From JAHQVI01 sp963727575 (GTDB lineage Bacteria; Pseudomonadota; Alphaproteobacteria; Rhizobiales; Rhodomicrobiaceae), in contig CAVSIA010000023.1 of NCBI GenBank assembly GCA_963727575.1, positions 70,669 through 134,668 on the forward strand: a DNA stretch of 64,000 bases, in the 5' to 3' direction. The notes under the pieces are model-generated. The model was not told the origin of the DNA. It worked only from the letters and a program-made list of their open reading frames with translations, and searched no databases. The translations under genes were made by a program, and so were the position numbers. Positions 46,701 to 55,664 of this stretch are shown piece after piece. Within the stretch, counting starts at the first letter, position 1; every line of letters starts with the position of its first letter.

Positions 46701-48029
46701 TCAGGACTGGCGTGGTGAGTAGCTGTAGACGCAGCGTCCGGCAACGAAAGTTTTGATTGCGCGGCCCTGCAGGACGGTTTCGTCGAAAGGCGAGTTCTTG
46801 GATTTGGAGGCGAGCGCCTCGGCATCGACCCGCCAGGGGATCTCCAGATTGACGAGAGCCAGGTCCGCCGGACCGCCGACGGCAAGGCTGCCGCCCGGCA
46901 GCCTGAGAAGCTCGGCCGGGCGCGAGGTCATCGCCGCAAGCAGTGGCCGCAGCGCGATGGCGCCGCTGTGATAGAGCTGCAGCGCCGCCGGCAGCAAGGT
47001 CTCCACGCCGAGTGCGCCATCGGCGGCTTCGGCGAAGGGCCGGCGCTTGACATCGACATCCTGCGGATCGTGGGCGGAGACGATCACGTCGATGTCGCCG
47101 CTGCGCACGCCGTCGACCATCGCCCGGCGGTCGTCCTCGGAGCGCAAAGGCGGGCGGATCTTGAAGTAGGTGCGATAGGAGCCGATGTCGTTCTCGTTCA
47201 GCGTCAGGTGATTGATGCTGACGCCGCAGGTGACGTTGAGGCGCGCCTGCCGGGCGGTGCGAATCGCGTCGAGCGAGGCGGTGCATGAGATGTTGGCGGC
47301 GTGGTAGCGCCCCCGCGTCAGCGCGGCGAGGCGCAGGTCGCGCTCGATCATGATGGTCTCGGCTTCCGACGGCGTGCCCGGCAGGCCGAGATTGGCGGAC
47401 ACCTCGCCCTCGTTCATGACGCCGGTGGCGGCGAGGTCGGGGTCTTCGGTGAAATGCACGATCAGGGCGTCGAAGTCGCGCGCATAGCTGAGGATGTTGC
47501 GCATCAGCTTGGCGTTGGCGACGGTCCGCTTGGCGTCGGTGAAGGCGATGGCGCCGGCTTCGCGGAGCAGGCCGATCTCGGTCATGTCGCGCCCGGCCAG
47601 GTCCTTGGTCATCGCGGCCATGGGATGTACATGGACGATGGCGGTGTCGCGGGCGCGGCGCTCGATGAAGTCGACCAGCGAAACGTCGTCGATTGCCGGC
47701 TCGGTGTCGGGCATGCAGATGATCGTGGTCACGCCGCCTGCGGCCGCGGCACGGCTGGCGGTGGCCAGCGTCTCGCGGTGCTCCTCGCCGGGCTCGCCGG
47801 TCGACACCTGCATGTCGATCAGGCCGGGGATCAGCAGGTGCGTCTCGCAATCGATCACCTCGGCGCCCGCCGCGGCGTCGGCGTCGACATGCGGGCCGAG
47901 ATCGGCGATCAGCCCGTCCTCGATGCGCAGGCCGCCTCGTGCGTCCAGCCCGCTTTTCGGGCAAAACAGCCGCGCATTGACGAGCACCGTCGGGCCATCA
48001 TCCTGCGGCGTCTTGCGGTCGGCGATCAT
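46701..48029 (-). CDS. pyrC: Dihydroorotase-like protein, probably non-catalytic (PyrC')
   Basis: A 442-residue amidohydrolase-fold protein of the class I dihydroorotase family. The metal-binding DxHxH motif is replaced by GLIDMQVSTGEPG, so both histidines are missing. This is the hallmark of the inactive PyrC'/PyrX type that supports assembly of aspartate transcarbamoylase. The pyrB gene is 5 bp upstream on the same strand, in line with that role. ATG 48029 is the start. In this group a separate active dihydroorotase is normally encoded elsewhere; it is not in this window. Annotation as plain dihydroorotase would overstate its activity. Confidence 0.9.
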   Translation of the reverse strand: MIADRKTPQDDGPTVLVNARLFCPKSGLDARGGLRIEDGLIADLGPHVDADAAAGAEVIDCETHLLIPGLIDMQVSTGEPGEEHRETLATASRAAAAGGVTTIICMPDTEPAIDDVSLVDFIERRARDTAIVHVHPMAAMTKDLAGRDMTEIGLLREAGAIAFTDAKRTVANAKLMRNILSYARDFDALIVHFTEDPDLAATGVMNEGEVSANLGLPGTPSEAETIMIERDLRLAALTRGRYHAANISCTASLDAIRTARQARLNVTCGVSINHLTLNENDIGSYRTYFKIRPPLRSEDDRRAMVDGVRSGDIDVIVSAHDPQDVDVKRRPFAEAADGALGVETLLPAALQLYHSGAIALRPLLAAMTSRPAELLRLPGGSLAVGGPADLALVNLEIPWRVDAEALASKSKNSPFDETVLQGRAIKTFVAGRCVYSYSPRQS

Positions 48030-48034
48030 GGGCC

Positions 48035-48991
48035 TCACTCGGTTGGCAGGTTGCGGGCGAGCGTCTGCAGAACCGCCATGCGCACCGCGACGCCCATTTC
48101 CACCTGCTCGCGGATCAGGCTGCGCGAATGGTCGGCGACGGCGGAGGAGATTTCCACGCCGCGATTGATCGGGCCGGGGTGCATGACCAGCGCGTCCGGC
48201 TTGGCCCTGCTCAGCTTCTCCTTGTCGAGGCCGAAGAAGTGAAAATACTCCCGCGTCGAGGGGACGAACGAGGTCGACATGCGCTCCTTCTGCAGCCTGA
48301 GCATCATGATGATGTCGGCGTCCTCGACCGCCTGGTCCAACCGGGTGAACACTTCGACGCCAAGCCGGTCGATGGACGGCGGAAGCAGCGTCGAGGGTGC
48401 CGCGACCCGGACATGGGCGTTGAGCGTGTTCAGCAAGAGAATGTTGGAGCGGGCCACGCGGCTGTGCAGGATGTCGCCGCAAATCGCGACGGTCAGCCCG
48501 TCGATGCGGCCCTTGCGGCGGCGGATGGTCAGCGCGTCGAGCAGCGCCTGGGTCGGGTGCTCGTGCTCGCCGTCCCCGGCATTGACGACCGCGCAGTCGA
48601 CTTTCTGCGACAACAGCTCGACCGCGCCCGCCGCATGATGGCGGACGATGAGGATGTCGGGGCGCATGGCGTTCAGCGTGACCGCCGTGTCGAGCAGGGT
48701 TTCGCCCTTTTCGATCGATGAGGTCTTCACCGCCATGTTCATGACGTCGGCGCCGAGGCGCTTGCCGGCCAGCTCGAACGAGCTTTGCGTGCGCGTGGAG
48801 GCCTCGAAGAACAGATTGATCTGCGTGCGGCCGCGCAGAATGTCGCGCTTCAGGATGACGTTGCGATTGCGCTCGGCTTCTGCGTCGGCGAGATCCAACA
48901 ATCCGTTGATCTCAGCCGGGGTCAATCCCTTGATCCCGAGCAGGTGCTTCTGGCGAAGGCTAAATTTCTGAGTCGCGGACGCGATATTCAT
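48035..48991 (-). CDS. pyrB: Aspartate carbamoyltransferase catalytic subunit
   Basis: PyrB condenses carbamoyl phosphate with aspartate in pyrimidine synthesis. The 318-residue protein has the carbamoyl-phosphate site FFEASTRTQSSFELAGKRLG (about residues 56-75). NAGDGEHEHPTQALLDALTI is at about 138-157. MMLRLQKERMSTSFV and VMHPGPINRGVEI are in the aspartate domain. The start ATG 48991 is chosen; a longer frame upstream lacks a good site. It is followed by pyrC' after 5 bp. No disruption is seen. Confidence 0.96.
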   Translation of the reverse strand: MNIASATQKFSLRQKHLLGIKGLTPAEINGLLDLADAEAERNRNVILKRDILRGRTQINLFFEASTRTQSSFELAGKRLGADVMNMAVKTSSIEKGETLLDTAVTLNAMRPDILIVRHHAAGAVELLSQKVDCAVVNAGDGEHEHPTQALLDALTIRRRKGRIDGLTVAICGDILHSRVARSNILLLNTLNAHVRVAAPSTLLPPSIDRLGVEVFTRLDQAVEDADIIMMLRLQKERMSTSFVPSTREYFHFFGLDKEKLSRAKPDALVMHPGPINRGVEISSAVADHSRSLIREQVEMGVAVRMAVLQTLARNLPTE

Positions 48992-49065
48992 TAAAGCGCT
49001 GTTATAATGAGGGTCAAAATCGGCGGCAAGCCAGATCTTGAGCCGGGAGGAGGTTATTAGCAAGA

Positions 49066-50752
49066 ATGCTGACTAAAGATGGTGCGCAATCAGGCGCGCG
49101 GGGCGGTTTCGGCCAGGACGCGCTGAACCAGAGCCCGATTTTCGAGGACGTCAACCTTTTCGCGACCGACCGCGTGCTGCGGGAGGCGATGGCGCGCGAG
49201 GGCGCGGGCTGGGCGGCTGAGGAGATGGCGATATTCGGCGCATTGACCGGAAGCGCCGAGGGTCTCCAACTTGGCCGTCTGGCGAATGAAAATCCGCCCA
49301 CGCTCAAGCTCATCGACCAGAAGGGCAGGCGGCTCGACAAGGTCGAGTTTCATCCCGCCTATCACGAGCTGATGGCGCTCTCCTTCGCCAACGGCCTGCA
49401 TTCGGGAGCCTGGGACGCCCTCGCCGAGGGCGGGACGCCGCGCGCCGGAGCGCTCGTTGCCCGCGCGGCGCAGTTCTACATGATGACCCAGGCCGAGGCC
49501 GGGCATCTGTGCCCGATCACCATGACCCATGCCGCCGTCGCCAGCCTCGCGCACAAGCCGGAGCTGCTGGCGACGCTGATGCCGAAGCTGATCAGCCGTG
49601 ACTACGATCCCGCCTTCGTGCCCATGGAAGGAAAGAGCGCGATCACGCTCGGCATGGGCATGACGGAAAAGCAGGGCGGCACCGACGTTCGCGCCAACGT
49701 CACCGAAGCGCGGCCGTTAGGCGGGGACCGTTACGAGATCACCGGGCATAAATGGTTCATGTCGGCGCCGATGTGCGACGCCTTCCTCGTGCTCGCCCAG
49801 GCGCCGGGCGGGCTGTCCTGCTTCCTGTTGCCGCGCTTCCGCTCCGATGGCGGGCTGAACGCAATGCGCATCGAGCGGCTGAAAACCAAGCTCGGCAATC
49901 AGTCCAATGCCTCGTCGGAAGTGACCTTCCTCGGCGCCGAGGCGACTTTGATCGGCGAAGAGGGGCGCGGCGTGCCGACCATCATCGAGATGGTGACGCT
50001 GACCCGGCTCGACTGCGTCGTCACCTCGGCCGGGCTGATGCGCTTCGCCCTCGCCAACGCGCTGCGCCACACCAAGAACCGCACCGTCTTCCAGCGCAAG
50101 CTGATCGACCAGCCGATCATGAAGACCGTGCTTTCCGACCTGGCGCTGGATGTGGAGGCGGCGACTGCGCTGGCATTCCGTCTGGCGCGCAGCTTCGACC
50201 GGGCCGACGCCGATCCGCAGGAGGCGGCGTTCCGGCGGCTGATGACGCCGGTTGCCAAATACTGGATCTGCAAGATGGCGCCGGCTTTCGTCTACGAGGC
50301 GATGGAGTGTCTCGGCGGCAATGGCTATGTCGAGGAAGGCCCGCTGGCCCGCGACCTATCGCGAGGCGCCGCTCAATGCGATCTGGGAAGGCTCGGGCAA
50401 TGTCATGTGCCTCGACATACTGCGGGTGATGCAGCGCGAGCCGGATGCGCTCGAGGCGGTGCTGGCGTCGATGGCCCCGCCGCTGGCGCGGAGCCGCGGA
50501 TCGCGGCGGCGCTCGATGAGCTGAAAGCGTCACTGACATCCGGTGCTATCCACGAAGGCGACGCGCGTCATCTGGCCGAGCGGCTCGCCGATGATCGTGG
50601 CGGCCTCGCTGCTCGCCGAGCATGCGCCGGCCGAGGTCGCCGAGCCGTTCGCGGCGACCCGGCTGGGCGGCGGCTGGCGGTACAGCTACGGCGCCGGCTT
50701 CAAAGGTGCCGGCCACGACGCGATCCTTGCGCGGGCGGGCGAAGAGCTGTAG
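49066..50752 (+). CDS. Acyl-CoA dehydrogenase, AidB-like (three frameshifts)
   Basis: An FAD-linked acyl-CoA dehydrogenase of the AidB/isovaleryl-CoA type. Typical parts are LNQSPIFEDVNLFATDRVL, PITMTHAAVASL, the flavin block GMGMTEKQGGTDVRAN (about 202-217), GHKWFMSAPMCDAFLVLAQ and FVYEAMECLGGNGYVEEGPLA. Three shifts follow: an insertion near 50350 (to TYREAPLNAIWEGSGNVM), a deletion near 50495 (to EPRIAAALDELKASL) and an insertion near 50585 (to MIVAASLLAEHAPAEVAEPF). The repaired protein is about 561 residues. E. coli AidB binds DNA and is induced by alkylation; whether this protein does so is unknown. The intact upstream part supports function. Confidence 0.84.
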
Positions 50753-50761
50753 CCAAAACCC

Positions 50762-51550
50762 ATGATCACATCACCCGAACAGAGCGGCGTGCCGCAGCAT
50801 GAAACGGTAACCGCCGCAATTCTCGTCATCGGCGACGAGATCCTGTCCGGGCGCACCAAGGACAAGAATATCGGCACGATCGCCGATCATCTGACCGCGA
50901 TCGGCATCGATCTGCGCGAGGTGCGCGTCGTTGCCGATGTCGAGGACGATATCGTCGCCGCGCTCAATGCGCTGCGCGCCCGCTACGACTACGTGTTCAC
51001 CACGGGCGGCATCGGTCCGACCCATGACGACATCACCGCCGATGCCGTGGCCAAGGCGTTCGGCGTCACCATCGACGTCGATCCGCGCGCCGTGGCGATG
51101 ATGATGACGCGATACGCCGAGGCCGACCTCACCCCGGCGCGGCTGCGCATGGCGCGCATTCCGGCCGGCGCCGATCTGGTGGAAAATCCGGTGTCGCGCG
51201 CGCCGGGCTTCTTCATCGGCAATGTCATCGTCATGGCCGGCGTGCCGCGGATCATGGAGGCCATGCTCGCCGAGGTGACGCCGCGGCTACGGACGGGCGC
51301 GAAGCTGAAAGCGCTCAGCCTTCAGGTTTCGGCGCCTGAGGGGCGGATCGCACCGGGCCTCTCGGCGACGCAGAACGACTATCCGGACGTTCGCATGGGC
51401 AGCTATCCGCATTTCGAGGACGGACGCCCGAACGTAACTCTGGTGCTGCGCGCGGCGGATGAGGCGCGGCTGGAGGCGGCCTGCCGGGCACTGGAAGCGC
51501 GCCTCGACGCGGATGGATTGACGCATGAGCGAGCGTCCGAGGGCGGTTAA
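50762..51550 (+). CDS. CinA-like molybdopterin-binding domain protein
   Basis: A 262-residue protein with an N-terminal MoCF-biosynth (MogA/MoaB-like) domain, related to the amino half of CinA. Key motifs are ILVIGDEILSGRTKDKNIG (about residues 21-39) and VFTTGGIGPTHDDITADAVAKAFG (about 78-101). GFFIGNVIVMAGVPRIMEAML closes the domain. The C-terminal amidase domain of full CinA is missing, which is normal for this alphaproteobacterial subgroup. A role in molybdopterin binding or pyridine-nucleotide recycling is not certain. It lies 9 bp downstream of the acyl-CoA dehydrogenase gene. Confidence 0.88.
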   Translation: MITSPEQSGVPQHETVTAAILVIGDEILSGRTKDKNIGTIADHLTAIGIDLREVRVVADVEDDIVAALNALRARYDYVFTTGGIGPTHDDITADAVAKAFGVTIDVDPRAVAMMMTRYAEADLTPARLRMARIPAGADLVENPVSRAPGFFIGNVIVMAGVPRIMEAMLAEVTPRLRTGAKLKALSLQVSAPEGRIAPGLSATQNDYPDVRMGSYPHFEDGRPNVTLVLRAADEARLEAACRALEARLDADGLTHERASEGG

Positions 51551-51643
51551 AGCGTGATCGGGAAGTGATTTAGAGCGGGCCAAGGAGTCGGAGTTTTTCC
51601 ATCTCAAATGGTCCTGCTCCAAAGCGTCTCTTCGCGGGCGATA
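51551..51643. repeat. Weak inverted-repeat element after the cinA-like gene
   Basis: The 93-bp gap holds an imperfect inverted repeat (GAGCGGGCCA near 51575 pairing with TGGTCCTGCTC near 51609). The sequence AAAGCGTGATCGGGAAGTGA at the left resembles Rhizobiales intergenic repeats. It may act as a terminator for the two convergent genes. Evidence is weak. Confidence 0.35.
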
Positions 51644-52798
51644 TCAGGGATTTGCCGGCGCCTCGGCTTTCGGCATCTGCGGCTGCCTGTCGAGATAGGC
51701 GAAAATGGTGCGCGCCTCGATCCAGCCGACGGTCGCGCCATTGCGTTCCACGAAGGCCTGATAGCCCCGCGCGCGCTGCAGACGGTGCAAGGCGGCAATG
51801 GCGCTCAGTTCCGGGACGAGCCGCTCGCTGTCGGTCAGCGGTACGGCGACTTTGCCGACCGGCGTATCGGCTTGGCGTTCGGGGGGCATCTCGTTGAGCA
51901 CGGATGGCTGGACCAGGCCGATGACGCGGCCGTCCGCGACGACCGGCAGATAGGCTTTGCTCTCGCGCAGCTCGACATGCTTGGTGATCTGATCGACCGG
52001 CATTTCGGCGGGCACGCCCGCCGGGGGGCTCCGCATCAGGTCGCGCACGCTGACGCCGCGCAGCCCTTCGAAAACCTCCATATTCCGCTGGGCGCTTTTT
52101 GCGGCGTTGACGACGAAGAATCCGATCAGGACCTGCCACATGCCGCCGACGGATGCGCCCTGGAAGCTGTTGTAGGCACCATAGGCGATCAGCGCCACGC
52201 CGAGCCCCATGCCGAGGAACGATGCGATCCGCGTCGCCTCGCGCAGACTGCCCCGCGCCCACCAGATACCGGCGCGCAACATGCGGCCGCCGTCGAGCGG
52301 GAAGGCCGGGATCAGGTTGAAGGTGGCGAGCACCAGATTGATCAGCGTCAGATAGCTGAGCACGGCAAAGATCGGTTCGGGCAACGTCACCGGCAAAATG
52401 CCCGTCAGCAGATAGAGAGCGCCCGCCAGCAGATAGCTCGAAATCGGGCCGGCGATGGCGACGAGGAATTCCGACTTGGCGGTCGGCGGCTCGTCCTCCA
52501 GCTCGGCGACGCCGCCGAAGATGAACAGCGTGATGCCCGCGATCTTGATCTGGTAGTAGCGTGCGACCAGCGCATGGGCCAGCTCGTGATAGACGATCGA
52601 GGCGAACATGCCGAGGGCGGCGCATGCGGCCATGATGTAATAGGCCGACTGCGCCAGACCCGGCAGCACGTCGGGGAAAAAGCCGGTCCCGAGGCTCCAG
52701 ATGATCAGCGCGGCAAGGAAGAACCACGACAGGTCGATGCCGATGCGGAAACCGAAAATCGAAAACAGCCGATAGCTTTTTGTAAACATGGCAGGCAT
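51644..52798 (-). CDS. Site-2 protease family zinc metalloprotease with CBS pair
   Basis: A 384-residue intramembrane protease of the M50 family, SpoIVFB-like subgroup. The zinc site HELAH is at residues 71-75 in an early helix, and the second metal ligand is in NLIPAFPLDGGRMLR near residue 160. Membrane helices fill residues 12-225. The cytoplasmic C-terminal part (about 240-370) contains a CBS domain pair (VSVRDLMRSPPAGVP and YLPVVADGRVIGLVQPSVLNE), which could sense adenosine nucleotides. ATG 52798 or 52789 are both possible starts. The substrate is unknown; sigma/anti-sigma cleavage is known for some members. Confidence 0.92.
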   Translation of the reverse strand: MPAMFTKSYRLFSIFGFRIGIDLSWFFLAALIIWSLGTGFFPDVLPGLAQSAYYIMAACAALGMFASIVYHELAHALVARYYQIKIAGITLFIFGGVAELEDEPPTAKSEFLVAIAGPISSYLLAGALYLLTGILPVTLPEPIFAVLSYLTLINLVLATFNLIPAFPLDGGRMLRAGIWWARGSLREATRIASFLGMGLGVALIAYGAYNSFQGASVGGMWQVLIGFFVVNAAKSAQRNMEVFEGLRGVSVRDLMRSPPAGVPAEMPVDQITKHVELRESKAYLPVVADGRVIGLVQPSVLNEMPPERQADTPVGKVAVPLTDSERLVPELSAIAALHRLQRARGYQAFVERNGATVGWIEARTIFAYLDRQPQMPKAEAPANP

Positions 52799-52986
52799 CG
52801 CTCCAAATGGCTGCCTTGAACATAGGTACGAATGCGGTGAAAGCGAAGCGGGAAAGCCTGTTTGCCGCGAGTAAAGCTGCTTGCCTCGCGCGGAAGACGC
52901 ATGTTATGTGAGGACGTGATTTGCTTCGGCGCCGGTTCGAACCCCTCGTGACACCTCGACAGTCGGGCACTCGCCATACCAGATCC

Positions 52987-53061
52987 GGACGCGTAGCTCA
53001 GCGGTAGAGCACCACGTTGACATCGTGGGGGTCACTGGTTCAATCCCAGTCGCGTCCACCA
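52987..53061 (+). tRNA. tRNA-Val (anticodon GAC)
   Basis: A complete cloverleaf is readable. The acceptor stem GGACGCG (52987-52993) pairs with CGCGTCC (53051-53057), followed by discriminator A and encoded CCA (53059-53061). The D-arm contains AGCTCAGCGGTAGAGC. The anticodon stem CCACG/CGTGG frames loop TTGACAT, giving anticodon GAC for valine. The T-arm has GGTTCAATCC. Its 3' end is 28 bp from the stop codon of the IS630-type transposase. Confidence 0.97.
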
Positions 53062-53089
53062 TCTTTATTGATCCGGCCCGTTGAAGTCA

Positions 53090-54124
53090 TTACGCCGCGT
53101 ACTTGACCCGTGGGTCTTGGAAATAGGCACGGACCCTCTGTGGCGATTTGCCGATTATGGTCATGTGGTCCTCAGCGGCGGCCTTCAGCTTGGATTTGCT
53201 CCTCACCGGCACCTTGGTGCCGATGGCGTGCTTCATGTCGGCGTTGAGGCGCTCGTCGGGATTGAGCTCGGGCGCGTAGCTCGGCAGATAGAACACCTCG
53301 ATGCGGTCGATGCGCTCTGCAAGCCAGGCTTTCACCAGCTTGGAGTGATGCGCACGCAGATTATCGAGAATGAGGAAGATTTTCCTGGGCGTGTCCTTGA
53401 TCAGGGCTTCAAGAAATTCGATCAGCCGGTCTGCGTCAAAATTGCCATCGATGATCATCCAGCGCGCCTGACCTTTGTTGGTCACGGTGGAAATCATCGA
53501 CAGTTTCTGGCGCGTGCCCGGTGCAAAGGTCACGGGCGTCTCGCCCTTGGGCGCATAACCGCGCCCGCGAACATCGGTATTCACCAGCGCCGTCTCATCG
53601 CCCCAATGGATCTCGCCACCCTCTGCTTTCGCGCGCTCGGCAATCGCGGGATAGTCCTCATCCATCCATTTTTTCACCGCCTCGGGAGACTGCTCGTAAG
53701 CCTTCCGGATCGGCTTTTGCGGCGTAAAACCCCAGCGCTTCAGATACTTGCCAACCCCGCGCACCGACAGCGTGATCCGGTATTCCCGCGCGATCAACTG
53801 GGCGACAGCGGCACGCGTCCAAAGCGCAAAATCCATCTTCAGTTGCTCGGGCCGCTGGTCCGCGATCAGCTTGCGGATATGAGCCTCCTGCTCGGGCGTC
53901 AGGCTGCGGCCCTCGCCACCCTTCTTGCCACGCGGCTTCGGCTTGAGCGCGGCCATGCCGCCCGCCTCGTACAGGTCGATCGCCGCACGAACGGCGGACC
54001 AGCTCAAATGGGTGAGATCGACAATCCGCATCACCCCATACTTCTTCTGGTGCAGACGAATGACCTGCTTGCGCCGCTCATGCAGCGCCGAAAGGCTAAG
54101 GTGACGGGCATCGTGATCGCTCAT
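53090..54124 (-). CDS. IS630 family transposase
   Basis: A 344-residue Tc1/mariner-like DDE transposase. The N-terminal helix-turn-helix region contains KYGVMRIVDLTHLSWSAVRA, followed by a second winged-helix domain (RGVGKYLKRWGFTPQKP). The catalytic domain has HWGDETALVN (first acidic residue), FLILDNLRAHHSKLVKAW (second) and YAPELNPDERLNADMKHAI (third acidic residue). The gene appears intact, so the element might be active. Terminal inverted repeats and the TA target duplication could not be identified with confidence. The gene sits directly downstream of tRNA-Val. Confidence 0.93.
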   Translation of the reverse strand: MSDHDARHLSLSALHERRKQVIRLHQKKYGVMRIVDLTHLSWSAVRAAIDLYEAGGMAALKPKPRGKKGGEGRSLTPEQEAHIRKLIADQRPEQLKMDFALWTRAAVAQLIAREYRITLSVRGVGKYLKRWGFTPQKPIRKAYEQSPEAVKKWMDEDYPAIAERAKAEGGEIHWGDETALVNTDVRGRGYAPKGETPVTFAPGTRQKLSMISTVTNKGQARWMIIDGNFDADRLIEFLEALIKDTPRKIFLILDNLRAHHSKLVKAWLAERIDRIEVFYLPSYAPELNPDERLNADMKHAIGTKVPVRSKSKLKAAAEDHMTIIGKSPQRVRAYFQDPRVKYAA

Positions 54125-54624
54125 GCAAAAACGATAAACTGATTTGCACTATTCTTCACGGCATAATCGTGCCGGGTCTTTAGTCTGCGCGTTACCGCCC
54201 GCCAACCCGACGCGCGGGTTTCGGTTCGAGGTTTCTCCTCTCGCCCCCATCATTTGAAGGCTGTGTCGAGCGCGGCTTGCTCCTGCTCATGCGTGGCGCG
54301 TAACGGGTAGACGGAGACGCTGCCGGCAGCGCTGCACCCACCCCAAATGAGCAAGCACTCACTTCGTCTTCTCCCTGAGGATCTTCAGCATTTCATCATG
54401 GGCTTTCGCCTCTATCTCGGACAGCAAATCCAATTTGTGACATTGCGCCAGGAAGGCAAGTTTGGCCTCGGGGAGATTGCGAAAATAGTCGCCGAGACCA
54501 GGGACACCCCTCGATTTTTGTATTTCGATCAGATTTTTATACTTTCCGACCTCGTCTGAGCACATGCGCACGAGTTCGGCCTCCCTGATTGTTCGCTCTC
54601 TGCTGCGATCGTTGGATTCCTGAT

Positions 54625-55664
54625 GGCTCTGTTCGCGTTGAGTATGGACTTCATCCAATGGCGGCGGCCAGTGCGAGGGGAACCCCGGATTTTTCCAGCG
54701 CTTGCCGCCAGCCGAGATAGTTCGGCAGATATTTCGTGGCCACGCCATTGAAACGGTCCAGCCACTTCTTGAAGCGGCTCACATAAGCGTTGATGGTCTG
54801 GATGTGCAGCACCTTTTCGTGCACATGCTCGCCGTGGCTGGCGATGATCAACTCGTATTCGATCGCCTCTTGTTTGGCGAAAGCGATCAGCGCCGGATCG
54901 CCGTCCATGCAAAGCAGAGTATCAGTCTTCGAAATCACGTCCTTCAGGACCGCGCTGACGGCGTCTTCCGAGCGATTGGGCAACACCGCATTCAGATGAT
55001 GGCCGTAACGGTCACGTGCGATCAGGATCGGCGTTTGTTCGCCAGACAAGCCCGGCTTTTTAGCCTTGCCGCCGCGCTTCCTCGCCTTGCGCGGCAATTG
55101 CCGCTCGCCCTTCCTGCTTGCCAGAATGAAGCATTCATCGACCTCGACGATGCCGGTAAGTTGATGATCCCGAAGATCTTTCCGCGCACTCAGAAAGCGG
55201 TGCCGCCAGCGGAAAGAGGTGCTCGCATTCACGCCGGCCCGCACCGCAGCCGCGCGGACCGACTCAGAGGCGTTGAGGGCGTCGGCATATTTCAGCCAGC
55301 GGTCCCACTTGCGAAGCCGGGCCAGCGGCGTATCGGTCAGGGCGTTGAACGTTCTGGCGCACGCCAGGCATTTGTAACGCCGCAGTCCTCGCGCCATCCC
55401 ATGGCGATGAATGTGGCGTTCCTTGCAATGCGGGCATTTCAGATCGGCTTGAAACTTGCCATCAATTAGCTTTTGCGCCGTATCGCCCGTGCCCCGCTTG
55501 CTTATCGCATCGACCAGCTTGTGGGCCTGCGCGGGGGTCAGTTCCTCGATAAGTTCTGCCAGACGCCGTTTGAATTTGCGGTGCTCCATGATCGGCCTCC
55601 CATAATGAGAACTAATCAGGAACATTGAGCGACGTCAATCCCCATACTCTGCGCGAACAGAGCC
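54625..55664 (-). mobile_element. IS1595-type insertion sequence, complete
   Basis: The element is 1040 bp. Terminal inverted repeats of 23 bp (left GGCTCTGTTCGCGTTGAGTA at 54625, right complement at 55642-55664) differ at two positions. The flanking octamers TTCCTGAT at 54617-54624 and 55665-55672 are identical, so this is an 8-bp target duplication, as expected for the IS1595 family. It contains one transposase gene on the minus strand. Identical duplications and an intact transposase suggest recent insertion. Confidence 0.95.
54651..55589 (-). CDS. IS1595 family transposase
   Basis: A 312-residue transposase of the IS1595 family (ISXO2-like DDE domain). ATG 55589 gives MEHRKFKRRLAELIEELTPAQ. 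An N-terminal zinc-ribbon-like region, KCPHCKERHIHRHGMARG with CLACARTF, is followed by the LNASESVRAAAVRAGVNASTSFRWRHRFL helix-turn-helix. The catalytic core has TGIVEVDECFILASRKGER (first Asp), LLCMDGDPALIAFAK (second Asp) and HIQTINAYVSRFKKWL (Asn, where the family often has Asn). Intact reading frame. Confidence 0.94.
   Translation of the reverse strand: MEHRKFKRRLAELIEELTPAQAHKLVDAISKRGTGDTAQKLIDGKFQADLKCPHCKERHIHRHGMARGLRRYKCLACARTFNALTDTPLARLRKWDRWLKYADALNASESVRAAAVRAGVNASTSFRWRHRFLSARKDLRDHQLTGIVEVDECFILASRKGERQLPRKARKRGGKAKKPGLSGEQTPILIARDRYGHHLNAVLPNRSEDAVSAVLKDVISKTDTLLCMDGDPALIAFAKQEAIEYELIIASHGEHVHEKVLHIQTINAYVSRFKKWLDRFNGVATKYLPNYLGWRQALEKSGVPLALAAAIG

Noticed and set aside
52930..52946. 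GGTTCGAACCCCT near the tRNA, similar to the second hairpin arm of the CTAG repeat.
   Set aside because: Only a dozen bases match and no partner arm or CTAG follows, so it is likely coincidental.
53062..54200. Exact ends of the IS630-type element.
   Set aside because: Candidate inverted repeats (TGAAGTCATTACG near 53083 and TGAAGAATAGTGC on the other strand near 54150) match too poorly to define termini or a TA duplication.
54185..54255. A GGTTCGAGG...CGCCCCCATCA stretch resembling a tRNA T-arm and 3' end.
   Set aside because: No matching acceptor or anticodon stem can be formed; it does not fold as a tRNA.
54359..54748. A minus-strand open frame next to the IS1595 transposase that looks like a passenger gene.
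   Set aside because: The inverted repeat and target duplication place it outside the element; it is the 3' part of the interrupted host gene read through the IS end.
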